Made by a program: the position numbers and the translations under genes
Notes under the pieces: generated by a model
The model's database searches: none
Told to the model about the DNA's origin: nothing
What the model saw: only the letters and a program-made list of their open reading frames with translations
Source of the DNA: a bacterium
GTDB taxonomy: Bacteria > Auribacterota > UBA3054
DNA length: 64,000 nucleotides
Reading direction: 5' to 3'
NCBI GenBank assembly: GCA_017963805.1
Contig: JAGCTE010000015.1
Span: 1 to 64,000 of the forward strand
Shown here: positions 16,104-25,006 of the stretch, one piece after another
Layout: each line of letters starts with the position of its first letter
Numbering within the stretch: position 1 is the first letter of the stretch

Positions 16104-19100
16104 ATGAGATCAGCATCAGTACTAGCCGCCTTGTCATTGCTTGCGGCCTCCTTCGCGACGGCCCAGCAGCACCCCATGGTCTCCCCTGAGATCGATACCG
16201 AAAAACCCTTCTGCTATTACAGCAGGCCCACGGATCAACTCGGCGCCATGGACTCCCCCAAGGGATTCATGGTCACGGCGGAAGGGTACCTTTACAACAG
16301 GGCGGCGGAAATGATGTTCATGTACGGCCCAAAGCTCGATCTTGTCCAGAACCGCAACCGCTATCTGGAAGACAACATCTACCCGATCATAAACTACTCA
16401 ATGGAGAAGATGGGGATAAAGTACTCCTTCAAGATGTTCGCCTTCAACCTTGAGCGCGGAGTCCCGAGAAGCCCCCTGTACGCCTTCACGAAAGTGACGA
16501 TGGAGAACGTCTCCACGAGCGACGGCGTCGCGTATATCGCAACCGGCTTGCGCCACAAAGGCGTGACGCCGCGCATAGAAGCCAGCAGGAACTACGCTTT
16601 CCAACGCGAGTCGACTTACGAACTGAGGGGCGACGCCGTTCTGCGCAACGACGAGATCCTGGCCGTTTATCCTCAGGACCCCTCCAGGAAGATCTCCGCC
16701 ACGATAGACCATCCCTACGAGGGAACGTTCAAAGGCTCCCAGTACGCCGTGACCGAGACCACCCCCGTCTGCATCGCCGACTATTCCGTAGACCTCAAGC
16801 CGGGCGAGAGCAAGAGCCTCGTCTTCCTCATGCCCAACGCTCCCACGAACTGGGCGGCGGTCGGCACCATGCTGAACCTTATGAAGGATCCCTTCGCTTT
16901 CGATCGGAAACTAAGGGAAGTCAAGGAAGACTGGGACGAACTGCTTCTCAGGGCCGTCGACCTCAAGATCCCCGAGGAAAAAGTCCAGGCCACCTTCTGG
17001 ACCAGCCTTATCAACATGGCCATAGCCCGTGACGACGAGGGCAACGGCTACTATTCCCAGGGCGTCAACGAAATGCAGTACACCGGCTTCTTCCCCAGGG
17101 ACTCCATGTATTTCAGCTGGTCCTGGCTCTTCGCGGGCTTCCCCGAGGAAGGCAAAAAGGTCGCCACCTATTACGAGAAGACGCAGCACGACGACGGCCG
17201 CTTCTTCAACGACCAGGAGAACATCGGCCCCTACGCCATTCTCATGTGGTACTACAAGACGAAGGACAGGGATTACCTCGACAGGATGTGGCCGCGCCTC
17301 GTCAAGAACTTCAACTACGTCACGAACGTCATCGCCAACGATCCCCTTAAGCTGATGCCGGCCATGGGCCCCTACGACAACGAGGGCATCACCGGGCATT
17401 ACACCGCGCACAATTTCTACAACGCCAAAGCCTTTGAGATGATGGCAAGCTGCGCCAAGGAATTAGGGCAGGATGAGGAATCGAAAAAGTACCGCGCCTA
17501 CGCCGACAGCTTCATCTCCAACATGATGTACCATGTCAACGTCGCCTTCGCGACCAACGGCTTCATTCCTCCCGGCATCGACACCGGAAAGAGCGGCGCG
17601 CACTGGGGCAACATGGAGGCGAGCTACCCGACGTTCGTCATGGGAAGCCATGACGAGCGCGTCAAGAAAACTATCGACTACATCAGGGAAGTCGACTGGA
17701 GCGACGAAGGGCTCATCATGTTCAACGCGCTTGGCTGCAACTGCCTTCATCACTACAACACGATGAAAGCCTCCATGGCCGACCTTTACCTCGGCCGCGA
17801 CGAGAACGTGATCAAGGATCTCTACGGCGTCCTTTTGCACACCTCCTCGACTCACGCCTTCTTTGAATTCTGCCTTGACCCCTGGAGCAACCGCGACTTC
17901 GGCGGGAACTTCACGCCTCACGGCTGGGGACACGTGAAGTACGTTTCGCTTATCCGCAACATGCTGGTCAGGGAAGACGAAGTCAGCAACCTTTACCTGT
18001 TGTCCGCCGTGGCGCCCGCCTGGACGCTGCCGGGAAAAGAGATCGTGGCCAGGCGCTTCAACACGCAGTTCGGCAACGTCGACCTTGTCGCCAAGGGAAC
18101 CCCCGAAGGACTGAAGGTCGACCTCAAGATCGACCAGGAGGGCGGCGTCTGGGGCAAGCCGAGGAAAGTTTTCATCAAGGTCCCGTACTTCGCCCTGAGG
18201 GCCAGCGTTTCCGTTGACGGGAAGCCCGCCGCCATAGGGTCTGACAACTATGTCGAGATCCCGCTTTCCGCCCGCGAGGTAGTGATGGATTTCAAGCGTT
18301 CTCCCAAGCCGGTCGAGACCTACAACACGACCGTCAGGAGCTTCATAAGGGAATACGCCAAACACTTCGACAGCTGGAGAAAGGAAAACGCCTTCACGCC
18401 GCTATGGGAATGCTTCCCGGAAAAGAGCCTGCAGACTTTCGACGAGCGCCAATTGAGAGACCAGCAGCTGAAGAGCCAGGAAGGCTTGATGACTTTCCTG
18501 CCGATACTCGCTTCCTCTACGGACGAGAAATGCGACTACAGGGCCATCAACGACGGCATAGCCAACGACAACACGCCGAAGTTCTGGCGCCCCGCGGCGG
18601 ACGATTCTGAACCCTGGTTCGAATGCAACCTCGACGAGCCGACGCAGGCCTACTGCGTGAAGCTCTTCGGCAACAACATCGCCGAAGCGAAGGCCAAGAT
18701 CTTCGTTACAAAAGCGGACGGCGAGGAAATTTTGGTGGGCGATTCCGCCGCGCCCGAACTTCCCATCCACGGAAAGCTTTTCGTCTGCACTTTCAAGCAG
18801 ACGCAGATAAAGAAAGTCAGGGTGGCTTTCGAGGGCAAAGTCAACCGCATCTACGAGTGCACGCTGCTAGGTGAGAGGGACTGCTGGCACCAGGGCATCC
18901 CGAGGATGCCCGGCAAAGTCGGCAACCTCGCTTACAACTGCCCGGTCTTCACCTCGCCTTCGGAGACCCCGACGGAATTTCAGCTGGTGGACGGCGACAC
19001 GGACTGCGCCACCTCTATGTGGAGCGGCGGAGCGCCTCATCCGCAGTGGGCGATAATAGACCTCGGCGAGGAGACGGAATTCTCCAGACTGCACGCCTAT

Positions 19101-19322
19101 TTCTTCCATGACGGACGGCGCTGCTACAGCTACCGCTACCTCGTCTCGCCGGATCTGCACTCCTGGAAAGAAGTAGGCGGCAAGGACGACTGCCTGGCCG
19201 TAAAGGACGGCGACGAGATAACAATTGAGCCGGTCAAAGCCCGCTACGTCATGATAAGGATCGACAAGAATACCGACAACCCGGCCGGCCACGTGGCGGA
19301 AGTCGAGATCTTCGCCAAATAG
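16104..19322 (+). CDS. Exported six-hairpin glycosidase-like protein with discoidin domain, copy 2
   Basis: 1072 residues, almost the same length and architecture as copy 1: signal peptide (to about residue 20, ASFATAQ), beta-rich N-domain, helical barrel and C-terminal discoidin domain (NLAYNCPVFTSPSE, PHPQWAIIDLGEE). Blocks shared with copy 1 include MGPYDNEGITGHYTAHNFYN, GAHWGNMEASYPTF, NTMKASMADLY, HTSSTHAFFEFCL and MLVREDEVSNLYLLS. This is close tandem duplication followed by divergence, seen most in the linker and discoidin parts. The conserved Asp/Glu/His in these blocks suggest both copies are active enzymes or both keep a sugar-binding cleft. It is separated from copy 1 by a terminator and its own promoter. 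The substrate is unknown; glycans with similar but not identical linkages would explain keeping both. Confidence 0.7.
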   Translation: MRSASVLAALSLLAASFATAQQHPMVSPEIDTEKPFCYYSRPTDQLGAMDSPKGFMVTAEGYLYNRAAEMMFMYGPKLDLVQNRNRYLEDNIYPIINYSMEKMGIKYSFKMFAFNLERGVPRSPLYAFTKVTMENVSTSDGVAYIATGLRHKGVTPRIEASRNYAFQRESTYELRGDAVLRNDEILAVYPQDPSRKISATIDHPYEGTFKGSQYAVTETTPVCIADYSVDLKPGESKSLVFLMPNAPTNWAAVGTMLNLMKDPFAFDRKLREVKEDWDELLLRAVDLKIPEEKVQATFWTSLINMAIARDDEGNGYYSQGVNEMQYTGFFPRDSMYFSWSWLFAGFPEEGKKVATYYEKTQHDDGRFFNDQENIGPYAILMWYYKTKDRDYLDRMWPRLVKNFNYVTNVIANDPLKLMPAMGPYDNEGITGHYTAHNFYNAKAFEMMASCAKELGQDEESKKYRAYADSFISNMMYHVNVAFATNGFIPPGIDTGKSGAHWGNMEASYPTFVMGSHDERVKKTIDYIREVDWSDEGLIMFNALGCNCLHHYNTMKASMADLYLGRDENVIKDLYGVLLHTSSTHAFFEFCLDPWSNRDFGGNFTPHGWGHVKYVSLIRNMLVREDEVSNLYLLSAVAPAWTLPGKEIVARRFNTQFGNVDLVAKGTPEGLKVDLKIDQEGGVWGKPRKVFIKVPYFALRASVSVDGKPAAIGSDNYVEIPLSAREVVMDFKRSPKPVETYNTTVRSFIREYAKHFDSWRKENAFTPLWECFPEKSLQTFDERQLRDQQLKSQEGLMTFLPILASSTDEKCDYRAINDGIANDNTPKFWRPAADDSEPWFECNLDEPTQAYCVKLFGNNIAEAKAKIFVTKADGEEILVGDSAAPELPIHGKLFVCTFKQTQIKKVRVAFEGKVNRIYECTLLGERDCWHQGIPRMPGKVGNLAYNCPVFTSPSETPTEFQLVDGDTDCATSMWSGGAPHPQWAIIDLGEETEFSRLHAYFFHDGRRCYSYRYLVSPDLHSWKEVGGKDDCLAVKDGDEITIEPVKARYVMIRIDKNTDNPAGHVAEVEIFAK

Positions 19323-19333
19323 GGGAGAAAGCC

Positions 19334-19362
19334 TTGACTTTATTCCTGCCATTGCCTATAAT
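19334..19362 (+). promoter_or_regulatory. Promoter of the PerR-like/rubrerythrin operon
   Basis: TTGACT (19334-19339), a 17-base spacer and a perfect TATAAT (19357-19362). Transcription should start near 19369, giving a leader of only about 20 bases with no clear Shine-Dalgarno sequence. Confidence 0.88.
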
Positions 19363-19381
19363 GAAAGTGATAATCATTCCT
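19363..19381. promoter_or_regulatory. Fur/PerR-type operator
   Basis: The 19 bases directly after the -10 match the E. coli Fur box at 14 of 19 positions, with the core TGATAATCATT intact. It covers the likely transcription start, the usual place for repression. The first gene downstream encodes a Fur-family protein, so autorepression released by peroxide or metal change is the simplest reading. Confidence 0.72.
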
Positions 19382-19389
19382 ATTTTATT

Positions 19390-19755
19390 ATGAGCAGGCA
19401 GAAAGAAGTCATACTTGGAGTTTTGCGCGCCCAGAGGTTCCATCCGACCGCTGACGAGATACTCTTGAGAGCCAGGCAGAGAATGCCCGCCTTGGCCCTG
19501 GGGACGGTTTACCGCAACCTCAAGGCGCTCTGCGAAGAGAAAAAGGTCCGCAGGATCCCCATGGAGGACGCTCCCGACCGCTACGACGGCTTTGTGGAGC
19601 CCCACGACCACCTTGTCTGCACCGTTTGCGGCAAGGTCTATGACGTACCGCCCCTTCAGAGCAAAGAGGCCTTGGAGGCGAAATTAGCCACGCGCGTGGA
19701 CGGTTACGAACTGAAAGTCTATTTCACCTGCCCGAAGTGCCAGGCTAAAAATTGA
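19390..19755 (+). CDS. Fur-family transcriptional repressor, PerR-like
   Basis: A 121-residue Fur-family protein with an N-terminal winged helix (FHPTADEILLRARQRMP, LGTVYRNLKALCEE) and a C-terminal metal-binding dimer domain. The histidine-rich metal site (PHDHLVCTVCG) and two CxxC pairs (CTVC and CPKC) for the structural zinc are visible. It is shorter than typical PerR (about 140) because the N-terminal arm is short. Neighbours argue for peroxide response and not iron uptake: the flavoprotein-rubredoxin starts 8 bases after this stop and rubrerythrin follows, as in other anaerobes where PerR controls these genes. A Fur-type box covers its promoter start region. The ATG at 19390 has no good ribosome site. 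A Fur or Zur role cannot be ruled out from sequence. Confidence 0.85.
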   Translation: MSRQKEVILGVLRAQRFHPTADEILLRARQRMPALALGTVYRNLKALCEEKKVRRIPMEDAPDRYDGFVEPHDHLVCTVCGKVYDVPPLQSKEALEAKLATRVDGYELKVYFTCPKCQAKN

Positions 19756-19762
19756 GGTGCTT

Positions 19763-20377
19763 ATGCCGTTAGACCCCCTTGCCAAGATAACCTACGGACT
19801 CTTCGTGGCCGCGACGAAAGACGGATCCGGCCGCGACGTCGGCTGTATTGTCAACACCGCCTGCCAAGTGACCGTCACGCCCCTTATGGTCTCGCTCACG
19901 GTCAACAAACTGAACTACACCGCCGGCTCAATAGAGACTAGCGGCGTCTTTTCCATAAGCATGCTCGACACGACGGCCGATTTCGGCCTGATCAAGAATT
20001 TCGGCTTCCAGAGCGGAAAAGACGCCGACAAGTTCGCAGGCATAGAAACCGGAAGGGCGAAAAACGGCGTCGTCTATTTGAAAAGGAACGCTTGCGCCTA
20101 CGTCAGCTGCAGCGTAAAGCAAGTGATCGACTTGGGAACGCACCTTCTTTTCATAGGATTGGTCGAAGAGAGCGGAAATTTGTCCGACGCCGAGCCTATG
20201 AGCTACGCCTATTATCACGCGAACGTCAAGCCGAAACCGGAGCAGCCGAAGGGCTCGAAAAAAGTCTGGCGCTGCAAGATCTGCGGCTACGTTTACGAGG
20301 GCGAAGATCTGCCTAGCGACTTCATCTGCCCGCTGTGCAAGCACGGCGCGGCGGATTTCGAGCTTGTGGAAGCCTAA
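19763..20377 (+). CDS. Flavin reductase-rubredoxin fusion (high-molecular-weight rubredoxin type)
   Basis: Residues 1-155 are a flavin reductase-like FMN-binding split-barrel (DPLAKITYGLFVAATKDG, GCIVNTACQVTVTPLMVSLTVNK, GVFSISMLDT). Residues about 168-204 are a rubredoxin with both iron-binding pairs: CKICGYVYEG and CPLCKHGAADFELVE. The same order is found in Hrb of acetogens, which passes electrons to diiron or flavodiiron oxygen and peroxide reductases. ATG 19763 is chosen because GAGGTG at 19754-19759 sits 3 bases before it; the GTG at 19757 is part of that ribosome site. It lies between the Fur-family repressor and rubrerythrin, its probable electron acceptor. Function in vivo is inferred from this context. 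Confidence 0.9.
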   Translation: MPLDPLAKITYGLFVAATKDGSGRDVGCIVNTACQVTVTPLMVSLTVNKLNYTAGSIETSGVFSISMLDTTADFGLIKNFGFQSGKDADKFAGIETGRAKNGVVYLKRNACAYVSCSVKQVIDLGTHLLFIGLVEESGNLSDAEPMSYAYYHANVKPKPEQPKGSKKVWRCKICGYVYEGEDLPSDFICPLCKHGAADFELVEA

Positions 20378-20418
20378 GATATTTTTACCTACTACCTAAA
20401 ACTTAAAAAGGAGAAATT

Positions 20419-20955
20419 ATGAACCTCAAAGGCACCAAAACTGAAGCCAATCTTCAGACCGCTTTCGCGGGCGAATCCCAGGCCCGCAACAAGTACACCT
20501 ACTTCGCCTCCAAAGCGAAAAAGGACGGCTATGAACAGATCGCCAAGATCTTCCTTGAAACCGCCGAGAACGAAAAAGAGCACGCCAAGCTCTGGTTTAA
20601 GCTCCTGAACGGCGGCATCGGCTCCACGGCCGAGAACCTTGAAGCCGCCGCGGACGGCGAAAACTTCGAATGGACCGACATGTACGCCACTTTCGCCAAG
20701 GAAGCGAGGGAAGAGGGCTTCGAAGCCATCGCCAAGCTCTTCGACGGCGTCGCGGCCGTTGAGAAAGCCCACGAGGAACGCTATCGCAAGCTCTTGACCA
20801 ACGTTAAAGACGGCTTGGTCTTCTCCAAGGACGGCGACATGGTCTGGGAATGCGCCAACTGCGGTCATCTGCATTTCGGCAAGAAGGCTCCGGAAGTCTG
20901 CCCGGTCTGCGCGCATCCGCAGTCTTACTTCAAGCTCAGAGCGGAAAACTATTAA
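20419..20955 (+). CDS. rbr: Rubrerythrin
   Basis: Rubrerythrin reduces hydrogen peroxide to water in anaerobes using a diiron site fed by a rubredoxin centre. The 178-residue length is normal. The diiron ligands are in the two helix pairs: [15 protein letters not shown] with its Glu, [12 protein letters not shown] (ExxH), [14 protein letters not shown] and [13 protein letters not shown] (ExxH). The C-terminal rubredoxin domain has CANCG and CPVCAHPQ. A strong Shine-Dalgarno (AAGGAG) precedes the ATG. The 41-base gap after the flavoprotein gene has no promoter or terminator, so it is read from the PerR-like operon promoter. Confidence 0.97.
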   Translation: MNLKGTKTEANLQTAFAGESQARNKYTYFASKAKKDGYEQIAKIFLETAENEKEHAKLWFKLLNGGIGSTAENLEAAADGENFEWTDMYATFAKEAREEGFEAIAKLFDGVAAVEKAHEERYRKLLTNVKDGLVFSKDGDMVWECANCGHLHFGKKAPEVCPVCAHPQSYFKLRAENY

Positions 20956-20975
20956 GCTTCCGGCTTAAAAAAAGA

Positions 20976-20999
20976 GACAGGAGGCTTTCGCCTCCTGTC
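20976..20999. terminator. Hairpin after rubrerythrin without a plus-strand T-run
   Basis: A perfect 10-bp stem (20976-20985 with 20990-20999) and TTTC loop begin 20 bases after the rbr stop. On the plus strand it is followed by six G, not T. An A-run at 20967-20973 gives a T-run only on the minus strand. It is either an mRNA 3' stabiliser for rbr or a minus-strand terminator. Confidence 0.55.
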
Positions 21000-21186
21000 G
21001 GGGGGATTTGTCCCGGTTTAAGGATGCACTGAGATAAGTAGAGAAAGTCCAACCGAGACATGGGGGGGGAATATATTTGATGCCAAACTTGAAAAAAGTG
21101 ACGGCCTCCAAAATCAAATATACATTTTAATTTTGAATCAGTAACATTCTATCAGAACAATTATACAAAATCAAGGGGCACCCCCC
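21000..21186 (+). other. Non-coding gap, possible structured RNA
   Basis: No open frame of useful size. The gap starts with six G (21000-21005) and ends with six C (21181-21186), which could pair and close a region of about 187 bases. Inside are a CGGTT/AACCG pair (21014-21018, 21051-21055), a run of eight G (21062-21069) and a 10-bp inverted repeat (21072-21081 with 21113-21122). A real terminator follows at 21188. It may be a small RNA or a long 3' UTR of rbr; no known RNA family was recognised. Confidence 0.3.
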
Positions 21187-21187
21187 A

Positions 21188-21221
21188 AAAAAAAGACTTC
21201 CCGTGAGGGAAGTCTTTTTTT
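21188..21221. terminator. Bidirectional terminator
   Basis: A 15-bp perfect stem (21188-21202 with 21207-21221) closes a GTGA tetraloop between A- and T-runs. It serves the minus-strand PEP-CTERM gene ending at 21240 and any transcript coming from rbr. The stem core AAGACTTCCC is the same as in the terminator at 35612. Confidence 0.95.
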
Positions 21222-21239
21222 GCCAAGTTAAGGGCGGGC

Positions 21240-24200
21240 TTATCTCTGCTTTCTCGCGAAAGCAAGAGCAAGCAGCGCGATCAGGCCAAGCAAAGCGGGC
21301 TCGGGGATCGCGTTGTGCGGAACGAGAGCCACGTTGATGTCCTTTATGAGGATGTTGGCGTTGTCGCGGTAGGACCAGAACTTGATGGTCGGCATAGCTT
21401 CGTTGGAGAGAGCTTTTTCGCTGATGCCGTTGGGATAATCGAGGACCTGGTCGGACCCTTCCATCTTGTACTCGTTGTCACCGAAGGTGAAAGCGAAGAA
21501 GCGCTTGTACTCGTAATCGATGAGCTTGGTGCTGAAGCGAGTGTAGTAGGTGAACCACTGGTTGTTGGGGACCGGAGCGGAGCTTTCCACATTCTCGATC
21601 CACCAGTTGGTGTTACTTATATCCGGCAGTTCGGGGAAGACGTTCAGCGTTCCGCCTTCCTGGTCAAGATAGAAGTAGATCTCGTTCTGACGGTGGTCAT
21701 TGTCCTGGCTGACGAAGAAGGCGGCGTAGGGGTGCTCGTATTCTTCCTCGGGCAGGTCGACGTAAGTGTCGGGGATGAGCATCTGCATGCCGACCACGAT
21801 GTCGTATTCCTCGGCGGCCTCGGCCGGAGCGTTGACGTTCAGGATGTAGCCGCAGTACTTGCTCCAGTCGTTGGCGTTGATTATCTGCGCGCACTTGCGG
21901 TTCTCGTCGAAGGGATCGGGCACGATAGCGGCGCAGTTGTGCATGGTCACGCGGTCGAAGCAGGAATCCTGTTCACTGAGTTCATTGGTCACTTCCGTCT
22001 CGGTGACTTCGGAATATTTGAGGCTGTTGAAGTCGGAGGAGTAGAGGACGTAGCCCTCTTCAGCGCTGCCGGCCTGAACGCCGACGGTCAGATCTATGAC
22101 CTGGCCTTCGTTGGAGGTGAATTTCACCTTGGCGCGGTGGAAGCCGTAGCCCAGTTTGCCTCTGTTGACGTTGACGTCGAGGGTGAGCGAGCTTTCGACC
22201 GTGCCGCCGTAGGAGCTCAAGGTCAGCCAGCTGGCGCCCTGGGTGACTTCCGCGGTGAAGTCGAAGGCGCGGCCGCCGGCGTTGAGGATCGTCAGCTTGG
22301 TGCCTTCCTCATTGTAGGGAATGGGGTTGGCGGTCATCCTGAGTTCCATGACGCCGGGTTTGGAGGTGTCCTTGGGATCCATGCTGACTCTGAAGTCGTC
22401 GACGTAGATGGGCTGATGGTCGCCGTTGCCGAAGATATAGAAGCGGAACTCATTGAAGAAGTCGTAGTCGCCCCTGGCGCCCGTTATGGGCTCGCTGCAT
22501 TCCACCGTGGTGTCGCCGAGCGTCATGGACAGGAGGCGGCAATTGAGAGGATCGGCGTTGTAGGTGTAGGCGAAATCGACCCATTCGCCCAAGGAGGCGG
22601 TGATGCCCTGCAAGGGGTTGTTGTCGCAGTTGGAAGTGCCGACCTTGATCTTGCGGTCGTCGGTCACGGAGACGCCGTATTCGCCGATGTAGTGGCCGAG
22701 GTCGTTGCCGGTCACGAAGTAGGGGCCCGTCGCGCCTTCGGGAAGCTTAAGCTTCATGGAGCAGGTGTAATTGTACTTCTTGGAGGAGCCTTCCGGAGCT
22801 TTGCAGATGGCGTGCAGGTTCTGGTTGTCGCCCACTATCTCCATGCAGGAGCCGCCGGTTATGGGGTCGACGACCACATTGGCAGAGGCGCCGCCGATCC
22901 AGGCCGGGTCGGTGTTCTTGATGTTGCCGAGCTCCATGCTGTCGAAGTCGTTGAAGTAGAGCGTCGCGCCCGTGTCGTCCTGGGACTGCACGAAGAAGTT
23001 GACGACCTTGGTGTCGCCGGCGCCGGTCACGGTAACCTGGCCGAAGCCGTAGGTGTTGCCGAGGTCTTCGCGGGAAATGTCCATGGTGTACTTCTTGCTT
23101 CCGCTGCCCTCGATGGAGTCTTCCAGTATGCCGGTCTCTTCGTCGGCTTCCCTAATCGAGAGCCAGCCGCCGCCCTGCGTCACTTCAGCCTCGAAGTCAA
23201 GGGTGCCGGTGCCGGCGTTCAGGACCGTCAGCGAGGAAGTCTCTTCGCTAAGGAAGACCTGGCCGCCTTTGCCGACTTCCAAAACGGGGCCTACGTCGGG
23301 GCGCGCCACGGAGTCGATGACGAAGTCCTTGATATACAAGGGGGAGCTGTTTTCGTTGCACCAGCCGAACAAACGCATGTAGTTGAAGAAATCTTTGTCG
23401 TGGTTGGTGTTTCCGATCAAAAGATTCAGATTCGAGGTGACGTCGCCGAAGGTGATGGAGATCAGCCTGGAGTTATCCGGCGTGAAGTTGAAGACGTAGG
23501 ATACGTCGAACCATTCGTCGATAGGGCAGGTGTTGCCCATGTTGGCGAAGATGACGCCGCCGGCTTCTTCCGAATAGCGCATGGTCAGCTCATGGTTGAC
23601 GCCGCCTTCGGTGGTGGAGCCGAGGTTGTACTGGCTGTAGGAATCATAGCCGGAGGGGAATTTGCCCTTGAAGGAGACTCTGTAGTTGTAATTTTCGCTG
23701 CTGCCTTCGGGCACGTCGCACTGGATATGGAAAGCGGCGTAGCCTTTGTAGTTTATCTGAAGGACTTTCTCGCCGTCCATTTCAACGATGGGGGACTCGG
23801 AGGGGGCGCCGTAGCCGTTTTTCCAGGCGGGATCCACAGCCTTGATGTCTTTGCCCATTTCCAGCTGCGAGAAGTGATCCCTGTAGTAAGTGTAGCCTTC
23901 TCCTTCCACGCCGGACTGGATGAAGACGGGATATTTGGCGCTCTCGGCTCCGCAGACCGCGCTGATCGTGGCGCAGTAATAGTCGTTGCCGAGGAGGGAG
24001 CGGTCGATGGTGACGACAAGGTCTTCGTAAGAGCCGCCGGGCATGGTCTTGACGTAGCTGGATTCGCCGTTCAGCTTCATGAAGCCGGAGTCGGAGGAAA
24101 TGACCACTTCGCCTTCCTGGGTGCCTTCGTTGAAGAGGCGGCAGGTGACCGTATCGGCGTTGAAATCGAGCCTGTTGGCGCCGGTGATGGCAAGCTGAAC

Positions 24201-24875
24201 GTCGCCGACGTTGCGGGGGACCAATTCAATTTTCAGATCGTCAAGGTAAACGTTCACGTTGCCCCAGGGGAAGAAACGGAAGTTGGGGAAGATGTCTTTT
24301 TCCTGGCTGGAGCTGATAAGGATGTCAAGATCCTCGTACACGGCCTCGCCGAACTGCACGGAGATAAGCTTCCTGTTGCCGGGGGTCCCGTTAATAACGT
24401 AGCTGACGGGGACCCATTCGTCTATGGGACAGCTGTTGGTGCTTGAGAAGCCGACGGTCCCGGTAGAGTTGATCTTGAAGGCGTAATCCCCGGATTTGCC
24501 GAAGGCCATTTCGCCCATGCCGTCGTTAGAGTTGAAGTTGATGGCGTTGACTTTGGCGAAATTGACCTTGAAGGAGACCTTGAAGTCGTTGGTCAGGGAG
24601 TGGTTCTCGCTGTTGGGGATCTTGGTGTGGGTAGCCACGTATCTGTCCGTCAGGTTGTAGTAGAGGCAGCGGCCATCGCCGCCAACGCCGCCTTCCACCA
24701 CCTCGACGGTGTTCTCTTCGTTGGGCTGCGCATAGCAGTAAGACCAGACGGAGGGATAGTTCGCGACGATCGGGCCTAATTCCAGATCGTCGAAGTTGGT
24801 TTCAAAAAGCACGGAGTCCGCGAGGGCATAAGAGCCGAACGCAAGGATCGCCGCAAGGATAAGGAGTTTTTTCAT
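21240..24875 (-). CDS. Large exported modular PEP-CTERM protein (1211 aa)
   Basis: The signal peptide (MKKLLILAAILAFGSYALA) and the C-terminal PEP-CTERM tail (IPEPALLGLIALLALAFARKQR region) are both clear. Between them, four beta-sandwich-like units of about 200 residues alternate with BACON-like Ig units (GGGWLSIREADEETG, GASWLTLSSYGGTVESS). Typical unit marks are a YYRDHF/YFNDF start, DEWFDVSY or EWVDFAYT in the middle, and a closing FGWCN/YIKDF or YVDDFRV strand. The last unit (ELSEQDSCFDRVTMHNC, INANDW, IPDTYVD) is shared with the proteins at 25007 and 31110, and the first two units match units 2 and 3 of 31110. A GAGGAT ribosome site lies just before the start on the minus strand. No enzyme motif was seen; glycan binding or cell-surface structure is inference. 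A 1043-residue open frame on the plus strand opposite it is a shadow. Confidence 0.85.
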   Translation of the reverse strand: MKKLLILAAILAFGSYALADSVLFETNFDDLELGPIVANYPSVWSYCYAQPNEENTVEVVEGGVGGDGRCLYYNLTDRYVATHTKIPNSENHSLTNDFKVSFKVNFAKVNAINFNSNDGMGEMAFGKSGDYAFKINSTGTVGFSSTNSCPIDEWVPVSYVINGTPGNRKLISVQFGEAVYEDLDILISSSQEKDIFPNFRFFPWGNVNVYLDDLKIELVPRNVGDVQLAITGANRLDFNADTVTCRLFNEGTQEGEVVISSDSGFMKLNGESSYVKTMPGGSYEDLVVTIDRSLLGNDYYCATISAVCGAESAKYPVFIQSGVEGEGYTYYRDHFSQLEMGKDIKAVDPAWKNGYGAPSESPIVEMDGEKVLQINYKGYAAFHIQCDVPEGSSENYNYRVSFKGKFPSGYDSYSQYNLGSTTEGGVNHELTMRYSEEAGGVIFANMGNTCPIDEWFDVSYVFNFTPDNSRLISITFGDVTSNLNLLIGNTNHDKDFFNYMRLFGWCNENSSPLYIKDFVIDSVARPDVGPVLEVGKGGQVFLSEETSSLTVLNAGTGTLDFEAEVTQGGGWLSIREADEETGILEDSIEGSGSKKYTMDISREDLGNTYGFGQVTVTGAGDTKVVNFFVQSQDDTGATLYFNDFDSMELGNIKNTDPAWIGGASANVVVDPITGGSCMEIVGDNQNLHAICKAPEGSSKKYNYTCSMKLKLPEGATGPYFVTGNDLGHYIGEYGVSVTDDRKIKVGTSNCDNNPLQGITASLGEWVDFAYTYNADPLNCRLLSMTLGDTTVECSEPITGARGDYDFFNEFRFYIFGNGDHQPIYVDDFRVSMDPKDTSKPGVMELRMTANPIPYNEEGTKLTILNAGGRAFDFTAEVTQGASWLTLSSYGGTVESSLTLDVNVNRGKLGYGFHRAKVKFTSNEGQVIDLTVGVQAGSAEEGYVLYSSDFNSLKYSEVTETEVTNELSEQDSCFDRVTMHNCAAIVPDPFDENRKCAQIINANDWSKYCGYILNVNAPAEAAEEYDIVVGMQMLIPDTYVDLPEEEYEHPYAAFFVSQDNDHRQNEIYFYLDQEGGTLNVFPELPDISNTNWWIENVESSAPVPNNQWFTYYTRFSTKLIDYEYKRFFAFTFGDNEYKMEGSDQVLDYPNGISEKALSNEAMPTIKFWSYRDNANILIKDINVALVPHNAIPEPALLGLIALLALAFARKQR

Positions 24876-24942
24876 AAGTATCCTCTATTATTGGTTATTG
24901 TATATATAAAATATACCAAAAATAGGAAAAAGATACAATTAT

Positions 24943-24978
24943 AAAAAAGGCTTCCCGCCGAAGCGGGAAGCCTTTTTT
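24943..24978 (-). terminator. Terminator of the 25007-28606 gene
   Basis: A 16-bp perfect stem (24943-24958 with 24963-24978) closes a CGAA loop and has A/T-runs at both ends. It lies 29 bases beyond the minus-strand stop. The bases between (24980-24993) carry a 14-base string repeated downstream of the paralogue at 31110. Confidence 0.95.
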
Positions 24979-25006
24979 TGTCAAGCGTCAGCGTTTGCGC
25001 TGAAGC

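Noticed and set aside
21315-24446. 1043-residue open frame on the plus strand
   Set aside because: Opposite a minus-strand gene with signal peptide, PEP-CTERM tail and repeats. The antisense frame has no ribosome site or known motif and is a by-product of codon bias.
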